DNA from: Methanoplanus sp. FWC-SCC4
GTDB taxonomy: Archaea > Halobacteriota > Methanomicrobia > Methanomicrobiales > Methanomicrobiaceae
Reading direction: 5' to 3'
DNA: 64,000 bases
Assembly: GCF_032878975.1 (NCBI RefSeq)
Contig: NZ_CP043875.1
Span: 1,976,370 to 2,040,369, forward strand
The notes below the pieces were generated by a model. That model did no database searches, had not been told where the DNA came from, and saw only the letters and a list, made by a program, of their open reading frames with translations. Position 1 is the first letter of the stretch; the number at the start of each line of letters is the position of its first letter. Positions 13,278 to 22,091 of the stretch are shown here, in pieces. A program made the position numbers and the translations under genes.

Positions 13278-14894
13278 ATGATCTGTTTAATGGGAATAGA
13301 AGTTTTTGTGATAGCAATTTACCTCATCTCGATGCTTGCAATAGGATTTATTGTACAGAGAAGGGGTAGTGTTGAAAGTGCTAAGGGTTACCTTATTGCA
13401 AACAGAAATGTAGGCCCCGTACTCATCGGCGGCACCCTGTTTGCAACATTCTGGGGTGGAGGAACACTCCTCGGAGGTGCAGGCGCTGCATATCAGAGTC
13501 ATTTACTTGGAACAATAGCGGACCCGTGGGCATCCGGGATTACGCTTTTATTGATGGCATTTTTCTTCGTGACGATTCTCAGGAAGATGAAGATTGCCTC
13601 ACTTGGTGAGATGTATTATCTGAGATACGGCAAAAGAGGAGCTGCTGTCGCATCAATTCTATCCCTCCCGACACTGATATTCTGGACGGCGGTTCAAATT
13701 CTTGCAATCGGGAAGATACTGAATGTGATGGTCGGACTCCCTGCTTTTGAAAGTTCACTTATTGCGGGAGCAATTGTAATAATTTATACCTATCTTGGAG
13801 GAATGCTTGCGGTTATCTGGACTGACAATATACAGATGGTTCTTATTCTCATCGGTCTTGCAATTTTAATCCCCACAGGCATTGTATATGTTGGCGGTAT
13901 GGACGTTATTGCGACACACACACCCGAGGATTTCTGGTCATTCCTTCCCTCAGATGCATCTCCGAGCGGAGTTGACTGGAGCATCACGGGATTTTTGGTG
14001 TGGTTTGCTGCCTGGTGCGGTATGGGATTTGGAAGCCTTGCATCGCTTGACATCTCACAGCGTGTATTCTGTGCGAGGGATGATAAGTCTGCAAAACAGG
14101 GTCTTGCACTTGGTGCCGGACTCTACTGGGTTGCGGGAATCGGCCCGATCTTCCTTGGGCTCCTGGGCATTGTAATGGTTCAGACCGGACTTATGGACCC
14201 TTCGGTTCTGGCATCCGATCCTGAACTTATTATTCCGTTTCTTGCAAAGGAACTTTTGAATCCCTGGCTTATGGCACTCTTTGTAGGTTCACTGATGGCG
14301 GCAATTATGTCAACTGCAAGTTCTGCAATTTTCGCATCTGCGGCGGTTATCTCAACAGATTTCGTACACGGTGCCGTTTCTGACAAATCACGGGAACAGG
14401 GCGATGTGTTAAGATTTACAAGGCGCCTTGTTGTTGCCATCGGACTGCTCTGTATCCTGATAAGTTTCATTGCACCGGGACTTTATGACCTGATGATTTT
14501 TGGATTCACCCTGCTGTTTGCATGCCTTTTCTGGACTCTTGTATGCGGCCTTTTCTGGAAGAAGGCAAATACTCCCGGGGCAGTTGCATCAATGCTGTCA
14601 GGATTTCTGACGGTTTTGGTAGGAGGAGCCATCCTTTCAATCCAGTCAGGCGAGATTACACTTGTACCTGCTGACAATGAGTGGATGATCTTCTTCACCT
14701 TCGTGCCGGTGATTATGGGCGGTATTGCAATGTTTGTCGTATCACTTTTAACACAAAAGAGCCACCCGCCGATTCCGCTCAGGGACAGTGACGGGAATAT
14801 CCTCAAATGGCCGGAACTCGAAGAGCCTCAGATTGAAAGAAAGGATGAAGGCCCAAGAGAGAACTACATATCTGCCGAAAGGGCGGATAGCTGA
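13278..14894 (+). CDS. Sodium:solute symporter family protein
   Basis: A sodium-coupled secondary transporter of the SSS (proline/pantothenate/short-chain acid permease) family, 538 residues and about 13 membrane helices. Family features are the N-terminal SAKGYLIANRNVG, the sodium-site region IYTYLGGMLAVIWTDNIQM, and the helix SLMAAIMSTASSAIFASAA. The C-terminal 50 residues are hydrophilic. The substrate cannot be assigned. Its position after the betaine transporter suggests, but does not show, compatible-solute or amino-acid uptake. Neither the ATG at 13278 nor the in-frame ATG at 13290 has a clear ribosome site, so translation may be leaderless or nearly so. Confidence 0.92.
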   Translation: MICLMGIEVFVIAIYLISMLAIGFIVQRRGSVESAKGYLIANRNVGPVLIGGTLFATFWGGGTLLGGAGAAYQSHLLGTIADPWASGITLLLMAFFFVTILRKMKIASLGEMYYLRYGKRGAAVASILSLPTLIFWTAVQILAIGKILNVMVGLPAFESSLIAGAIVIIYTYLGGMLAVIWTDNIQMVLILIGLAILIPTGIVYVGGMDVIATHTPEDFWSFLPSDASPSGVDWSITGFLVWFAAWCGMGFGSLASLDISQRVFCARDDKSAKQGLALGAGLYWVAGIGPIFLGLLGIVMVQTGLMDPSVLASDPELIIPFLAKELLNPWLMALFVGSLMAAIMSTASSAIFASAAVISTDFVHGAVSDKSREQGDVLRFTRRLVVAIGLLCILISFIAPGLYDLMIFGFTLLFACLFWTLVCGLFWKKANTPGAVASMLSGFLTVLVGGAILSIQSGEITLVPADNEWMIFFTFVPVIMGGIAMFVVSLLTQKSHPPIPLRDSDGNILKWPELEEPQIERKDEGPRENYISAERADS

Positions 14895-14924
14895 AAATAT
14901 ACCAGATGTTTTTTCTAACAAAAG

Positions 14925-14960
14925 AAAGCCTGAAGGCTTTCCAGCCTTATTTTTCAGGAA
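14925..14960 (+). terminator. Hairpin and T-run after the symporter
   Basis: AAAGCC-TGAA-GGCTTT (14925-14940) is a perfect six-pair stem with a four-base loop. It is followed about ten bases later by ATTTTTC. It sits 30 bases after the symporter stop and looks like its terminator. Confidence 0.5.
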
Positions 14961-15115
14961 AACTAAACAGGCACAGGATCACCGCTAATGAAAACCCTTA
15001 TTTTGTTAATCAGCAATAATTACATTCCGGAAAATAGTCAAATCACGATATTGGATGGCGGCTTTTTTAGAATGTGCCGGCATTTGGTCAGAGTTTGAAA
15101 TTAAAAGTGTTTTTT

Positions 15116-15199
15116 GCCGAGATTGTCTAGTCCGGAAAGGCGGGGGCCTCGAAAGCCTCTGGTGTTCGCACCGCGGGAGTTCAAATCTCCCTCTCGGCG
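15116..15199 (+). tRNA. tRNA-Ser (CGA)
   Basis: A class II tRNA of 84 nt. Acceptor GCCGAGA pairs with TCTCGGC and the discriminator is G73, as serine requires. The anticodon stem GGGGC/GCCTC encloses loop CTCGAAA, giving anticodon CGA. The long variable arm GGTG-TTCG-CACC marks serine. The T-arm is GGGAGTTCAAATCTCCC. No intron and no encoded CCA. It is flanked by T-rich DNA. Confidence 0.95.
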
Positions 15200-15345
15200 T
15201 TATTATAATTTATCAGGGAAATTTAAAATTTTTTAGCTCTAAAACACCATATATTCTATAAATAGAAATTCACCTGAAATCAGACAAAGGTCATTAAAAT
15301 ATCCGTCCTTTAAATGAATCTTTTCAAAAAATTCTTTTGAATTAA

Positions 15346-17325
15346 TCAATACCCGAAAAGTTTCAGAATTGAGTCGCCGGGAGCCTCCTCTCCGATGAGG
15401 AAAAATGGTTTTTCACCCGACATCCCGTTTAAAAGACCAAAACCAACCCATACCATGTCCTTAACAGATCCGTCCCTGCATATTACAGACCCTGAAAATA
15501 CCGGTTTTTTAGAAAACCTGTCAGATGATCTCTGCTGAAAATACAAAGCCTCGTCAAATGCCTCATCCCTGAAAAGAAGTTCTGCCCAGCTTTTCTCAAG
15601 GGCTTCATTCTCATCATAACCTAAAACACTGCTGAATATTGTGTTGATCTGCCTGATTTTGCCCTCCTGATCAACACCAGCAACAGAGAAATCCATAATC
15701 TCAAAACAGCCAAATAGAAGATCCACTCTCTCCTGAAATGCCCTCTCTGCATAAACGCGGGCCACCACTTCGGAATTTGTGACATCGTTGATCCTGATCA
15801 GGTTTTTCCTCAGATACAAAAGCTTCTTCTCAAAAACGGATTTTTCAGCCTTAAGGATTTCAACCTCTGCATTTCTCGCCGCAATTAAAGATGAAAACCT
15901 TATAAATTCAGAAATTGGGTCTCCGGGAGCAATCTCTTTGTCTCCCGGCAGGCACACCATAATTGAGCCGGAATGTGATTCACAGCAGGTAAAAACTGAG
16001 AGATAAATTCTGTACATATTTAATATTGAAAATAACTCCTCCTGGTTGCCCTCCGGAGTCTCGCTTAAAACAGTATTTCTTATTATATCATTCAGACATA
16101 CAAGGCTCCCGCACGAACTCTTGGAAGAGTAATCTGATAAATCCGGAGAATATATCCTGATTATTGAATCCAAATCCTTCTCAAAATAATCCATTGAATC
16201 CGAAAAATAAAACAGAGAACCATATTCGCCTGCCCACGGAATCCCGACAATTACGAGGGATTTCGGGATTGTTAGCGCAAGTTGACGCGATATTGTCCTG
16301 TACAGTTCACCACCATCAAAAGCGTCCGCAAACTCTGTAACAGTTGAGGTAATTTTTTTAAGCTTACCCTCATATTTTTCCTTAATATCCTCATTAAACC
16401 CGGTTTCTGTCAGATCACGGATAATGAAAAATTCCAGGTTTTGAATCCCGTTAAAAAACTGATGCAAATCAACAGACACCTTAACATCGGGGCTGTTCTT
16501 TTTCTTGATTAAACCCTCATAACTTATCACATCAGCCCCTAAAAGACAATCGCCTGAAATTTTGGCAGGTCTCAGACTATGCAGCAGATCTCCGGTATTC
16601 ATCCCGACAAGAAGATCACGTTCGAGTCCGAAAAAATTACAGGCAAAATTATTTGCATCAATAATTTTCCCTGAAGAACTCTCAACAGAGGGATCACTTA
16701 AAATAATGCAGACCTCGGCACTGTTAAAAAGCTCAAAATACTTTTTATTGATTTCATGTAAAGATGATTCAAGTTTCTTTTCCCGTGAGATATTCTCAAT
16801 TATTACGGCCGCACCTTTGTGCCCTTTTCCAAAAACAACAGGGATAAAATGAAATTTTAAATGCAAATCACCCATTATACCGTAAGAACGGACTAAATCA
16901 TCCTGTTTTTCGCCGGCAATGCATCCCCTTGCCAAAGAGTAAAGTTCAGTAGGAAAATATGGCAGATTTGCCTCATCAAGACTTAAAGATAAGAATTCAT
17001 CCTTTTTTATCTTTGCAAGATCTGCATAGGAATTATTCAGAAAATTTATCTTCTCATCACTGTCAATGAGAATTACAGAATCTGAAACATTATCCAGCAG
17101 TTTAACAACAGGAACTCTTCTTGCCACAGAATAGATTTTAGCATTCCCGATGGGATTTACGTCAAGGTGACCTAAAATCACAAGGATTTCCAGGTACTTG
17201 GAGACAGAATTACGGTTTAACCCTGACTCCCTCGAAATCCCTGATGTTGATATGCCTTTTGAATGACGGCGGATTATACCCATCAGCTTTGAAATGGTTT
17301 CTCCATCAGCACTGAAATCAGACAT
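15346..17325 (-). CDS. HTH-PAS sensory regulator
   Basis: About 659 residues, no membrane helix. The N-terminus is a winged-helix-like HTH (residues about 8-65: GISTSGISRESGLNRNSVSKYLEIL), which suggests DNA binding. PAS-like modules follow: VKLLDNVSDSVILIDSDEKI, then LFNSAEVCIILSDPSVESS, a GAF-like middle (ALTIPKSLVIVGIPWAGEYG) and a C-terminal PAS (LLFGCFEIMDFSVAGVDQEG). There is no histidine-kinase H-box or ATPase domain, so it is a one-component sensor-regulator rather than a kinase. The ATG at 17325 is preferred to the GTG at 17334, but neither has a clean ribosome site. It is convergent with tRNA-Ser and divergent from the HEAT gene. The ligand is unknown. Confidence 0.8.
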   Translation of the reverse strand: MSDFSADGETISKLMGIIRRHSKGISTSGISRESGLNRNSVSKYLEILVILGHLDVNPIGNAKIYSVARRVPVVKLLDNVSDSVILIDSDEKINFLNNSYADLAKIKKDEFLSLSLDEANLPYFPTELYSLARGCIAGEKQDDLVRSYGIMGDLHLKFHFIPVVFGKGHKGAAVIIENISREKKLESSLHEINKKYFELFNSAEVCIILSDPSVESSSGKIIDANNFACNFFGLERDLLVGMNTGDLLHSLRPAKISGDCLLGADVISYEGLIKKKNSPDVKVSVDLHQFFNGIQNLEFFIIRDLTETGFNEDIKEKYEGKLKKITSTVTEFADAFDGGELYRTISRQLALTIPKSLVIVGIPWAGEYGSLFYFSDSMDYFEKDLDSIIRIYSPDLSDYSSKSSCGSLVCLNDIIRNTVLSETPEGNQEELFSILNMYRIYLSVFTCCESHSGSIMVCLPGDKEIAPGDPISEFIRFSSLIAARNAEVEILKAEKSVFEKKLLYLRKNLIRINDVTNSEVVARVYAERAFQERVDLLFGCFEIMDFSVAGVDQEGKIRQINTIFSSVLGYDENEALEKSWAELLFRDEAFDEALYFQQRSSDRFSKKPVFSGSVICRDGSVKDMVWVGFGLLNGMSGEKPFFLIGEEAPGDSILKLFGY

Positions 17326-17667
17326 CCCCGCCACTGTTTATGCCCCCTTTCAGAAACGGGATAATAATATTATTAATTCAAAGGCCCCCCGGCACCATTG
17401 TAATACATAACAATAACTAATAAATATATTGTCTTTTCAAAAAAGCAGAACAAAAAGAGAATGTCAGAACAGCTAAAAAATATCCGGGGATATAAAAAAG
17501 ACGGATAAACTTTTTTTAAAGCAAAATTATCCTTCTGCATATCAGCGATACAAAAGTGGTATATATAGAGAGCAACCTGCAATGCAGACCTGAAAAGCAA
17601 AAATCTAATCTTTCATACCCATACTAACAGACACCCACGAATTTTAGGGGAAGACCAGGGTGATAAA
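17326..17667. other. Divergent intergenic region
   Basis: About 340 bases between the divergent HTH-PAS and HEAT genes, expected to hold both promoters. TATA-like boxes include TATATATAG (about 17560-17570, towards the HEAT gene) and AATATTATTAATTC (about 17365-17380, towards the HTH gene). No credible coding sequence. Confidence 0.4.
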
Positions 17668-18156
17668 ATGAAAGAAATAAAGGAAATGATTGAAAAGCGG
17701 GATATTTCCGGATTAATTGAAATCTTAATGGACAAAGACATCTACAAATCGACATGTGCAATGGACAGTTTGTGTTCATTTGAATCAGAGGCTGTCATAC
17801 CGCTTGCAGAAAAACTCGAAAGTGAAGATATAAACCAGAGATGGAAAGCCGCAATGGTGCTTGCAAACATAGGGAAACCTGCAGTGGAAACGCTGTTAAA
17901 TGCAGTTGAAAATAATTCCAGCGGTAAACGTCCTGCAACATGGGCACTCGGGGAAATCGGGGATACAAAAACAGTTCCACATCTTATAAAGGTATTAAAG
18001 GAAGACAAAAACGAATTTGACAGAGTAATGGCGGCCTCTGCACTTTTAAGAATAGGTCACGAGGATGGTGTCAGGGAAGTGACGGTGGCAAGAAAAAAAG
18101 AGGGCCCGGATTTCAATAACGCACTCGGAGAGGCAAGCCGCTCACAGATAATATAA
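17668..18156 (+). CDS. HEAT-repeat protein
   Basis: 162 residues made of alpha-helical HEAT/PBS-lyase-like repeats: AVIPLAEKLESEDINQRWKA, then AVETLLNAVENNSSGKRPAT, then TVPHLIKVLKEDKNEFDRVM. Each ends in the small-residue turn (ALGEIGDTK, ALLRIGHED). Such repeats bind other proteins or occur in phycobilin-lyase relatives. Methanogens have no phycobilins, so an adaptor role is more likely, but the partner is unknown. The ATG follows AGGGTGATAAA, a strong ribosome site. It stands alone. Confidence 0.8.
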   Translation: MKEIKEMIEKRDISGLIEILMDKDIYKSTCAMDSLCSFESEAVIPLAEKLESEDINQRWKAAMVLANIGKPAVETLLNAVENNSSGKRPATWALGEIGDTKTVPHLIKVLKEDKNEFDRVMAASALLRIGHEDGVREVTVARKKEGPDFNNALGEASRSQII

Positions 18157-18476
18157 AACTTTAAACCTATTTTTTTAACCAGAAATGCCCATTTCTAAAA
18201 TACAATTATTATAAGACCTCTCGTTGCCAGGAACGCACAAATTCTTATGGGGAAAGATGAAGCTATCCAAAAAAATCCCCATCACACAAAGCATATATAT
18301 TCAAATAACCTGTAATGAATCTAATCTTGAGGGAAGGAACACCACACAGAAATACAGGCATTAAGACATAATAAGAATAATTAGATTGCAAATCATCACT
18401 TTTGATGACTATCAAATATACAGATTTCAGTTAGCAGAAATGACCAGTTCCGAACCTTAAGATGGGGGAAAAATAT
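18157..18476 (+). other. Intergenic region before Cys-rich paralogue 1
   Basis: 320 bases with no recognised gene. It contains AT-rich promoter-like DNA (CATATATATTC near 18290) and a T-rich stretch after the HEAT gene (18170-18177). Confidence 0.35.
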
Positions 18477-18977
18477 ATGGAAAAATTAAACCAGATCCCG
18501 GCAGAAATCCGCTGGGACATCGCAACACGCTGTGCAGACAAACTTCCGTTTGCATATGAAAATGCAATATACAAGATTGCTGCTGACAAAGCGGAACAAT
18601 TTGAACAGGCAGAAAGAGAGATCTGGAACGAATTCGGAAAAAAACAGGGAATACTTGCAAAAGAACTCGGATGTAAAACGAACAATGCAGAACAGGTCGC
18701 AAATACAATTAGTGCACTTTCATCAGCAATATTCGGACCACAGCTGGAAGGAGAGGTCAGAGCAGGCGGAGGTGACAGTGCAACTGTAATTACAACAAGC
18801 TGCCCGTTTAAAGAAAATTCGCAAAAATACAGCCAGGATCCGAAGAATGCATGCAGGATGTGCTCAGAATACTGGGCAGGTGCTGCGGACAGCCTCAATT
18901 CAGACTATGAGGTAAGTTTTAGTAAGCACATGTGTGTAGGGGACAACTTTTGCGAAACAACAATTGGTAAAAGATGA
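18477..18977 (+). CDS. Cys-rich methanogen protein, paralogue 1 (ATC-hydrolase-like)
   Basis: 166 residues, soluble. The start is moved from an ATG at 18462 to the ATG at 18477 because GGGGG lies 8 bases before it and because the protein then aligns end to end with the paralogue at 20600 (MEK..IPAEIRW against MER..IPAEIRW). The C-terminal half holds conserved cysteines: TTSCPF, CRMCSEYWAGAADSLN and HMCVGDNFCE. This Cys/Asp pattern resembles the L-2-amino-thiazoline-4-carboxylate hydrolase family (PF14196), recalled from the family and not tested. No function is known to me in methanogens. A metal or small-molecule binding role is a guess. Confidence 0.7.
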   Translation: MEKLNQIPAEIRWDIATRCADKLPFAYENAIYKIAADKAEQFEQAEREIWNEFGKKQGILAKELGCKTNNAEQVANTISALSSAIFGPQLEGEVRAGGGDSATVITTSCPFKENSQKYSQDPKNACRMCSEYWAGAADSLNSDYEVSFSKHMCVGDNFCETTIGKR

Positions 18978-19115
18978 ACTGAAAACCAGTTAATATTCAG
19001 ATTATACCATTTATTCCAAATTAAATTTTTTTAAACCGTATCACCACATAATATTCTAAAAATCCGTAAACAATAAATATTAACCGGATACTCTATTCAT
19101 TTAAAGAGGCAGGTT

Positions 19116-19394
19116 ATGAAGGTTACAATAAAATCCTTTGCAACACTGAGGAAATTGATGGATAAAGAGCTTATTCTTGAAATAAAAGAAGGAGCAACAG
19201 TAGGGGATACCATAAAAGAACTCACACAAAAATATGATGGTCTTTTCAATGAACTATTTGAATCATCCGGAGTAATCAGACCTTATGTAAATATACTGGT
19301 AAACGGAAAAAACATCCATTTCATAGATAAACTTGAAACAAAATTAAAGGATGAGGATATAATATCATTATTTCCCCCGATTGCAGGGGGATAA
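19116..19394 (+). CDS. Ubiquitin-like MoaD/ThiS/SAMP family protein
   Basis: 92 residues with a beta-grasp fold signature and the C-terminal tail FPPIAGG. The terminal Gly-Gly is what E1-like enzymes adenylate, either for sulfur transfer (molybdopterin, thiamine, tRNA thiolation) or for archaeal protein tagging (SAMP). VKITIKSFATLRKLM-type start, DTIKELTQKY, and LVNGKNIHF fit MoaD. The ATG follows GAGGCAGGTT. No moaE, thiF or MoeB-like gene is nearby, so sulfur carrier and protein modifier cannot be told apart. Confidence 0.87.
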   Translation: MKVTIKSFATLRKLMDKELILEIKEGATVGDTIKELTQKYDGLFNELFESSGVIRPYVNILVNGKNIHFIDKLETKLKDEDIISLFPPIAGG

Positions 19395-19407
19395 AAAATA
19401 TATTTTT

Positions 19408-20229
19408 TCAGATAATCCTTCTTATATTCAATGAACGCATAGCTTTCCGGTCACCTTTTGCCTCAATAATACCGGAATCAAGAAGGAAAAGCAGTCTGCT
19501 GTAAATAAAGGTGTCTCCGCAGTTTGCGTACTCCTCTGATAAGAGGCCAAGTGCCTCGCCAACAACCCTTGCCGCATTTATCCATACCGGCGGCACAATT
19601 TTTAAAATAAAATCATCATAAACAAAATCACATGCCGAGTACAGCTGACCACGGGATATGATCCTCAGGCTGCTATTTTCATTCTTTAACTTATCCCATA
19701 CAGAAAAGTAATATTCCGTTTCACGCTCACTCAGTTTCCGTGAGAGTTTTACTGCCCCCCTAAGCCACTCAGGTCTCAGCTCCGCTATACTGTTAGGAAC
19801 ATATCTATATGGAGAAATAGTTCTCCCATACCTGTCATTCAGGCCCTCAGAAGCAATACCTTCTGTAAGATCAACGACTTCCACATCGAAAAGATCATCC
19901 GCACGCGAGAGATATTCAAGAAAACCTGAATATTCAGAGGATGATCTCCTTGAAAACCAGAGAATTCTCTTATCACAGCACTTTTCCGACTCTGACCAGA
20001 ATTTTTCAGTCTCCCCCTTCACAACCTCTATATATTTTCCAGATTCTTCTTCCGGCAGGATTGAGAGGAAAAAATCCATTCTTTTATCAACATCATAAGG
20101 ATTTATGGGGCCAAGACTCATATCATCATTAAGAGAGTCAAACAGATAGTCAGGGATATCTCTAAATGCAAAACGGAGACTTCCGTTTGCTGAAGGGGAA
20201 AATGACACATGCCTCACAACAGGACTCAT
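19408..20229 (-). CDS. DUF1835-type protein
   Basis: About 273 residues, soluble. The N-terminal part has HVSFSPSANGSLRFAFRD and DDMSLGPINPYD, the hallmark of DUF1835. The C-terminal part (YDDFILKIVPPVWINAARVV ... FIYSRLLFLLDSGIIEAKGD) matches the DUF3658 helical region that accompanies it. No enzymatic role is established to my knowledge. The ATG at 20229 is used because GGTGTGATAAAA precedes it. The GTG at 20238 lies inside that site. The gene is convergent with the MoaD-like gene, the two ends being 13 bases apart. Confidence 0.75.
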   Translation of the reverse strand: MSPVVRHVSFSPSANGSLRFAFRDIPDYLFDSLNDDMSLGPINPYDVDKRMDFFLSILPEEESGKYIEVVKGETEKFWSESEKCCDKRILWFSRRSSSEYSGFLEYLSRADDLFDVEVVDLTEGIASEGLNDRYGRTISPYRYVPNSIAELRPEWLRGAVKLSRKLSERETEYYFSVWDKLKNENSSLRIISRGQLYSACDFVYDDFILKIVPPVWINAARVVGEALGLLSEEYANCGDTFIYSRLLFLLDSGIIEAKGDRKAMRSLNIRRII

Positions 20230-20599
20230 TTTTATCACACCAATAAGAAGGTAATTTAGGGATATTCAAAAAAATCTTCAATAAATGCCCTTCTCTTTAC
20301 GGGTTCTCCTTTATGCTTTGAATTATTTATATCCATATGATACAATCAATACAGCTCTTTACTTAAGGGCTCAATTAAAAATATTCTTCAATATTATCAT
20401 AAGGCATAGCTTTAATTATCCAAAAGATCATCTACCCTTCTTATCCGCCGGGGGGCATTCAAGGGTTAAGAAGAGCAGAAAACTTCTGATGCTTTAAATA
20501 ATAATTGCCTTTAAAACGGGCAAAAACAAAGATTCAGCAGTCATCAGCCCGAAAAACCAGAAAATGAAAAGACAAAACCCCCTGAGGGTGGTGGTATTG
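20230..20599. other. Intergenic region between DUF1835 gene and Cys-rich paralogue 2
   Basis: 370 bases that serve two divergent genes. TATA-like runs lie near 20325-20335 (ATTTATATCC). An imperfect inverted repeat ACCCTT (about 20432) / AAGGGT (about 20461) flanks a G-rich core (CCGCCGGGGGGC). No credible gene. Confidence 0.35.
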
Positions 20600-21106
20600 A
20601 TGGAGAGAACATATGAAAAAATACCGGCAGAAATCCGCTGGAAAATAGCTGCACAGGCCGCAGATTATTTTCCTTATGAATATGATGAAAAATTCAGGGT
20701 TATTTCTGCCGGAAGATGTGACGGGGAGATTAACGAAGCTGAGAGTGAAATATGGAAAGAGGCAGGAAAAAAACAGCGTATAATTGCAGATGAACTTAAT
20801 TTCAGACTTGAGGATTCATATGATGTTGCAATGGCATATACAGCAATTGCTTCGTCAATATTAGGTCCGGAAACAGAAATTGAGTTAATAAAAGAGTCAG
20901 GGGACTGTACCCGGATAACAACAAATTCCTGTCCCATGCTGAGAATAGCCATCGAAAAGGGTACAGACACGCAGAGAACAGAAAAACTCTGCATGGATTA
21001 TTCAAAAGCTGCAGTAAATAGTCTGAATCCTGATTACAGGATTGACTTTAACCGCAACATGTGTAATGGAGACATCTCATGTGAGATTGTCATAAGAAAA
21101 CGCTGA
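20600..21106 (+). CDS. Cys-rich methanogen protein, paralogue 2 (ATC-hydrolase-like)
   Basis: 168 residues, paralogous along its whole length to the protein at 18477. Shared blocks are IPAEIRWKIAAQAAD, ESEIWKEAGKKQRIIADEL, TTNSCPM, LCMDYSKAAVNSLNPDYRI and NMCNGDISCEIVIRKR. It keeps Cys in SCP, in LCMD and in the MCNGDISCE pair, but the CxxC of paralogue 1 (CRMC) is reduced to one Cys (LCMD). The ATG at 20600 follows GGTGGTATTG. An upstream ATG at 20564 would add 12 residues absent from the paralogue. Function unknown. Confidence 0.7.
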   Translation: MERTYEKIPAEIRWKIAAQAADYFPYEYDEKFRVISAGRCDGEINEAESEIWKEAGKKQRIIADELNFRLEDSYDVAMAYTAIASSILGPETEIELIKESGDCTRITTNSCPMLRIAIEKGTDTQRTEKLCMDYSKAAVNSLNPDYRIDFNRNMCNGDISCEIVIRKR

Positions 21107-21207
21107 TAACAAATCAATTCATGACTAATATTACTCCGAACGAAAAATAATAATGCACGATAACCTTGGGGGGTTCTGGAAATACCAATCCAATATAAAA
21201 ATAATAT

Positions 21208-22053
21208 TTATTTCTTATGCCAAAGATCATTTTTCATAATCTCTTTTTTGCAGTGTGGACATAAATAGACCTCATCTTCATCCTTTTTTTTGTCAAACTC
21301 TTCCTGATGCCTTGAAAATCCCGAGGCTAAAATACCGGCAGGGAGGGCAAAAATACCGATTCCGATCAATGCAATAATAGCCCCAAAAAATCTTCCCCCG
21401 ATAGTTACCGGATATATATCACCGTATCCAACTGTTGTAAGAGTTATAACTCCCCACCACATAGCATCAGGAATATTGGAAAAAACCTCGGGCTGAGCGG
21501 CATTTTCAAACTGGTACATCATTGTTGCAGCCACAATCAAAACTATAAAAAGAACAAAGTATGTTGTGATCAGTGTGTCCTTCTCTGCTTTTACAACCCT
21601 GATTATCGTATTTATCGACTCTGAATATCTTATAATCTTAAAAAGCCTAAAAACCCTCAAAATAACAAGCCCTGTAAGATCCACACCAAAGAATACAAGA
21701 AGATAAAACGGCAGTATTACAATCAGATCAATTAACGCATAGGGAGTTAATGCCCATTTTAGTCTTCCAAAAACAGGATTTTTATATGAAGGGTTGACCG
21801 TGCAGGACCATAACCTTAACAGATACTCTATACTGAAAACAAAAAGACTGAATACTGAAAATAGTGCCAGAAATATAAGATGCTGTTCTGCAAATGTCTC
21901 AATACTTTCAAGTATTAATAATAGGACATTAAGAAATATCAAAAATACAATAAACAATTCAAATAACCGGGATGTCCGATCATCCTCCTTTAATGACTCC
22001 AGAATCTCATATGTTCTCTCTTTGAGAGAATTTATTTTCATAGAAAAAATCAT
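21208..22053 (-). CDS. Voltage-gated-type potassium channel
   Basis: 281 residues with six membrane segments. The S4-like helix carries regularly spaced Arg/Lys (VILRVFRLFKIIRYSES). The pore loop has the K+ selectivity filter TVGYGD. S6 is FGAIIALIGIGIFALPAGIL. The C-terminus ends in CPHCKKEIMKNDLWHKK, a CxxC that could bind zinc, with no large RCK domain. It would pass K+ down its gradient in response to voltage. The start at 22053 (or ATG 22041) lacks a clear ribosome site. It follows the large kinase gene on the same strand with a gap of 38 bases. Confidence 0.9.
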   Translation of the reverse strand: MIFSMKINSLKERTYEILESLKEDDRTSRLFELFIVFLIFLNVLLLILESIETFAEQHLIFLALFSVFSLFVFSIEYLLRLWSCTVNPSYKNPVFGRLKWALTPYALIDLIVILPFYLLVFFGVDLTGLVILRVFRLFKIIRYSESINTIIRVVKAEKDTLITTYFVLFIVLIVAATMMYQFENAAQPEVFSNIPDAMWWGVITLTTVGYGDIYPVTIGGRFFGAIIALIGIGIFALPAGILASGFSRHQEEFDKKKDEDEVYLCPHCKKEIMKNDLWHKK

Positions 22054-22091
22054 GTTATTAATGTAATTTATATTTTTATCTCAGTTTAACC

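Noticed and set aside
15055-15261. Open frame across tRNA-Ser
   Set aside because: It overlaps the tRNA and has no coding signal.
17373-17600. 75-codon frame in the HTH-PAS/HEAT gap
   Set aside because: It is AT-rich with Phe/Leu runs, lies over the promoters and has no ribosome site.
17668-18156. HEAT protein as a phycobilin lyase
   Set aside because: Methanogens lack phycobilins; only the repeat fold is shared.
20285-20497. 70-codon frame before Cys-rich paralogue 2
   Set aside because: It has no ribosome site and covers the intergenic promoter region.
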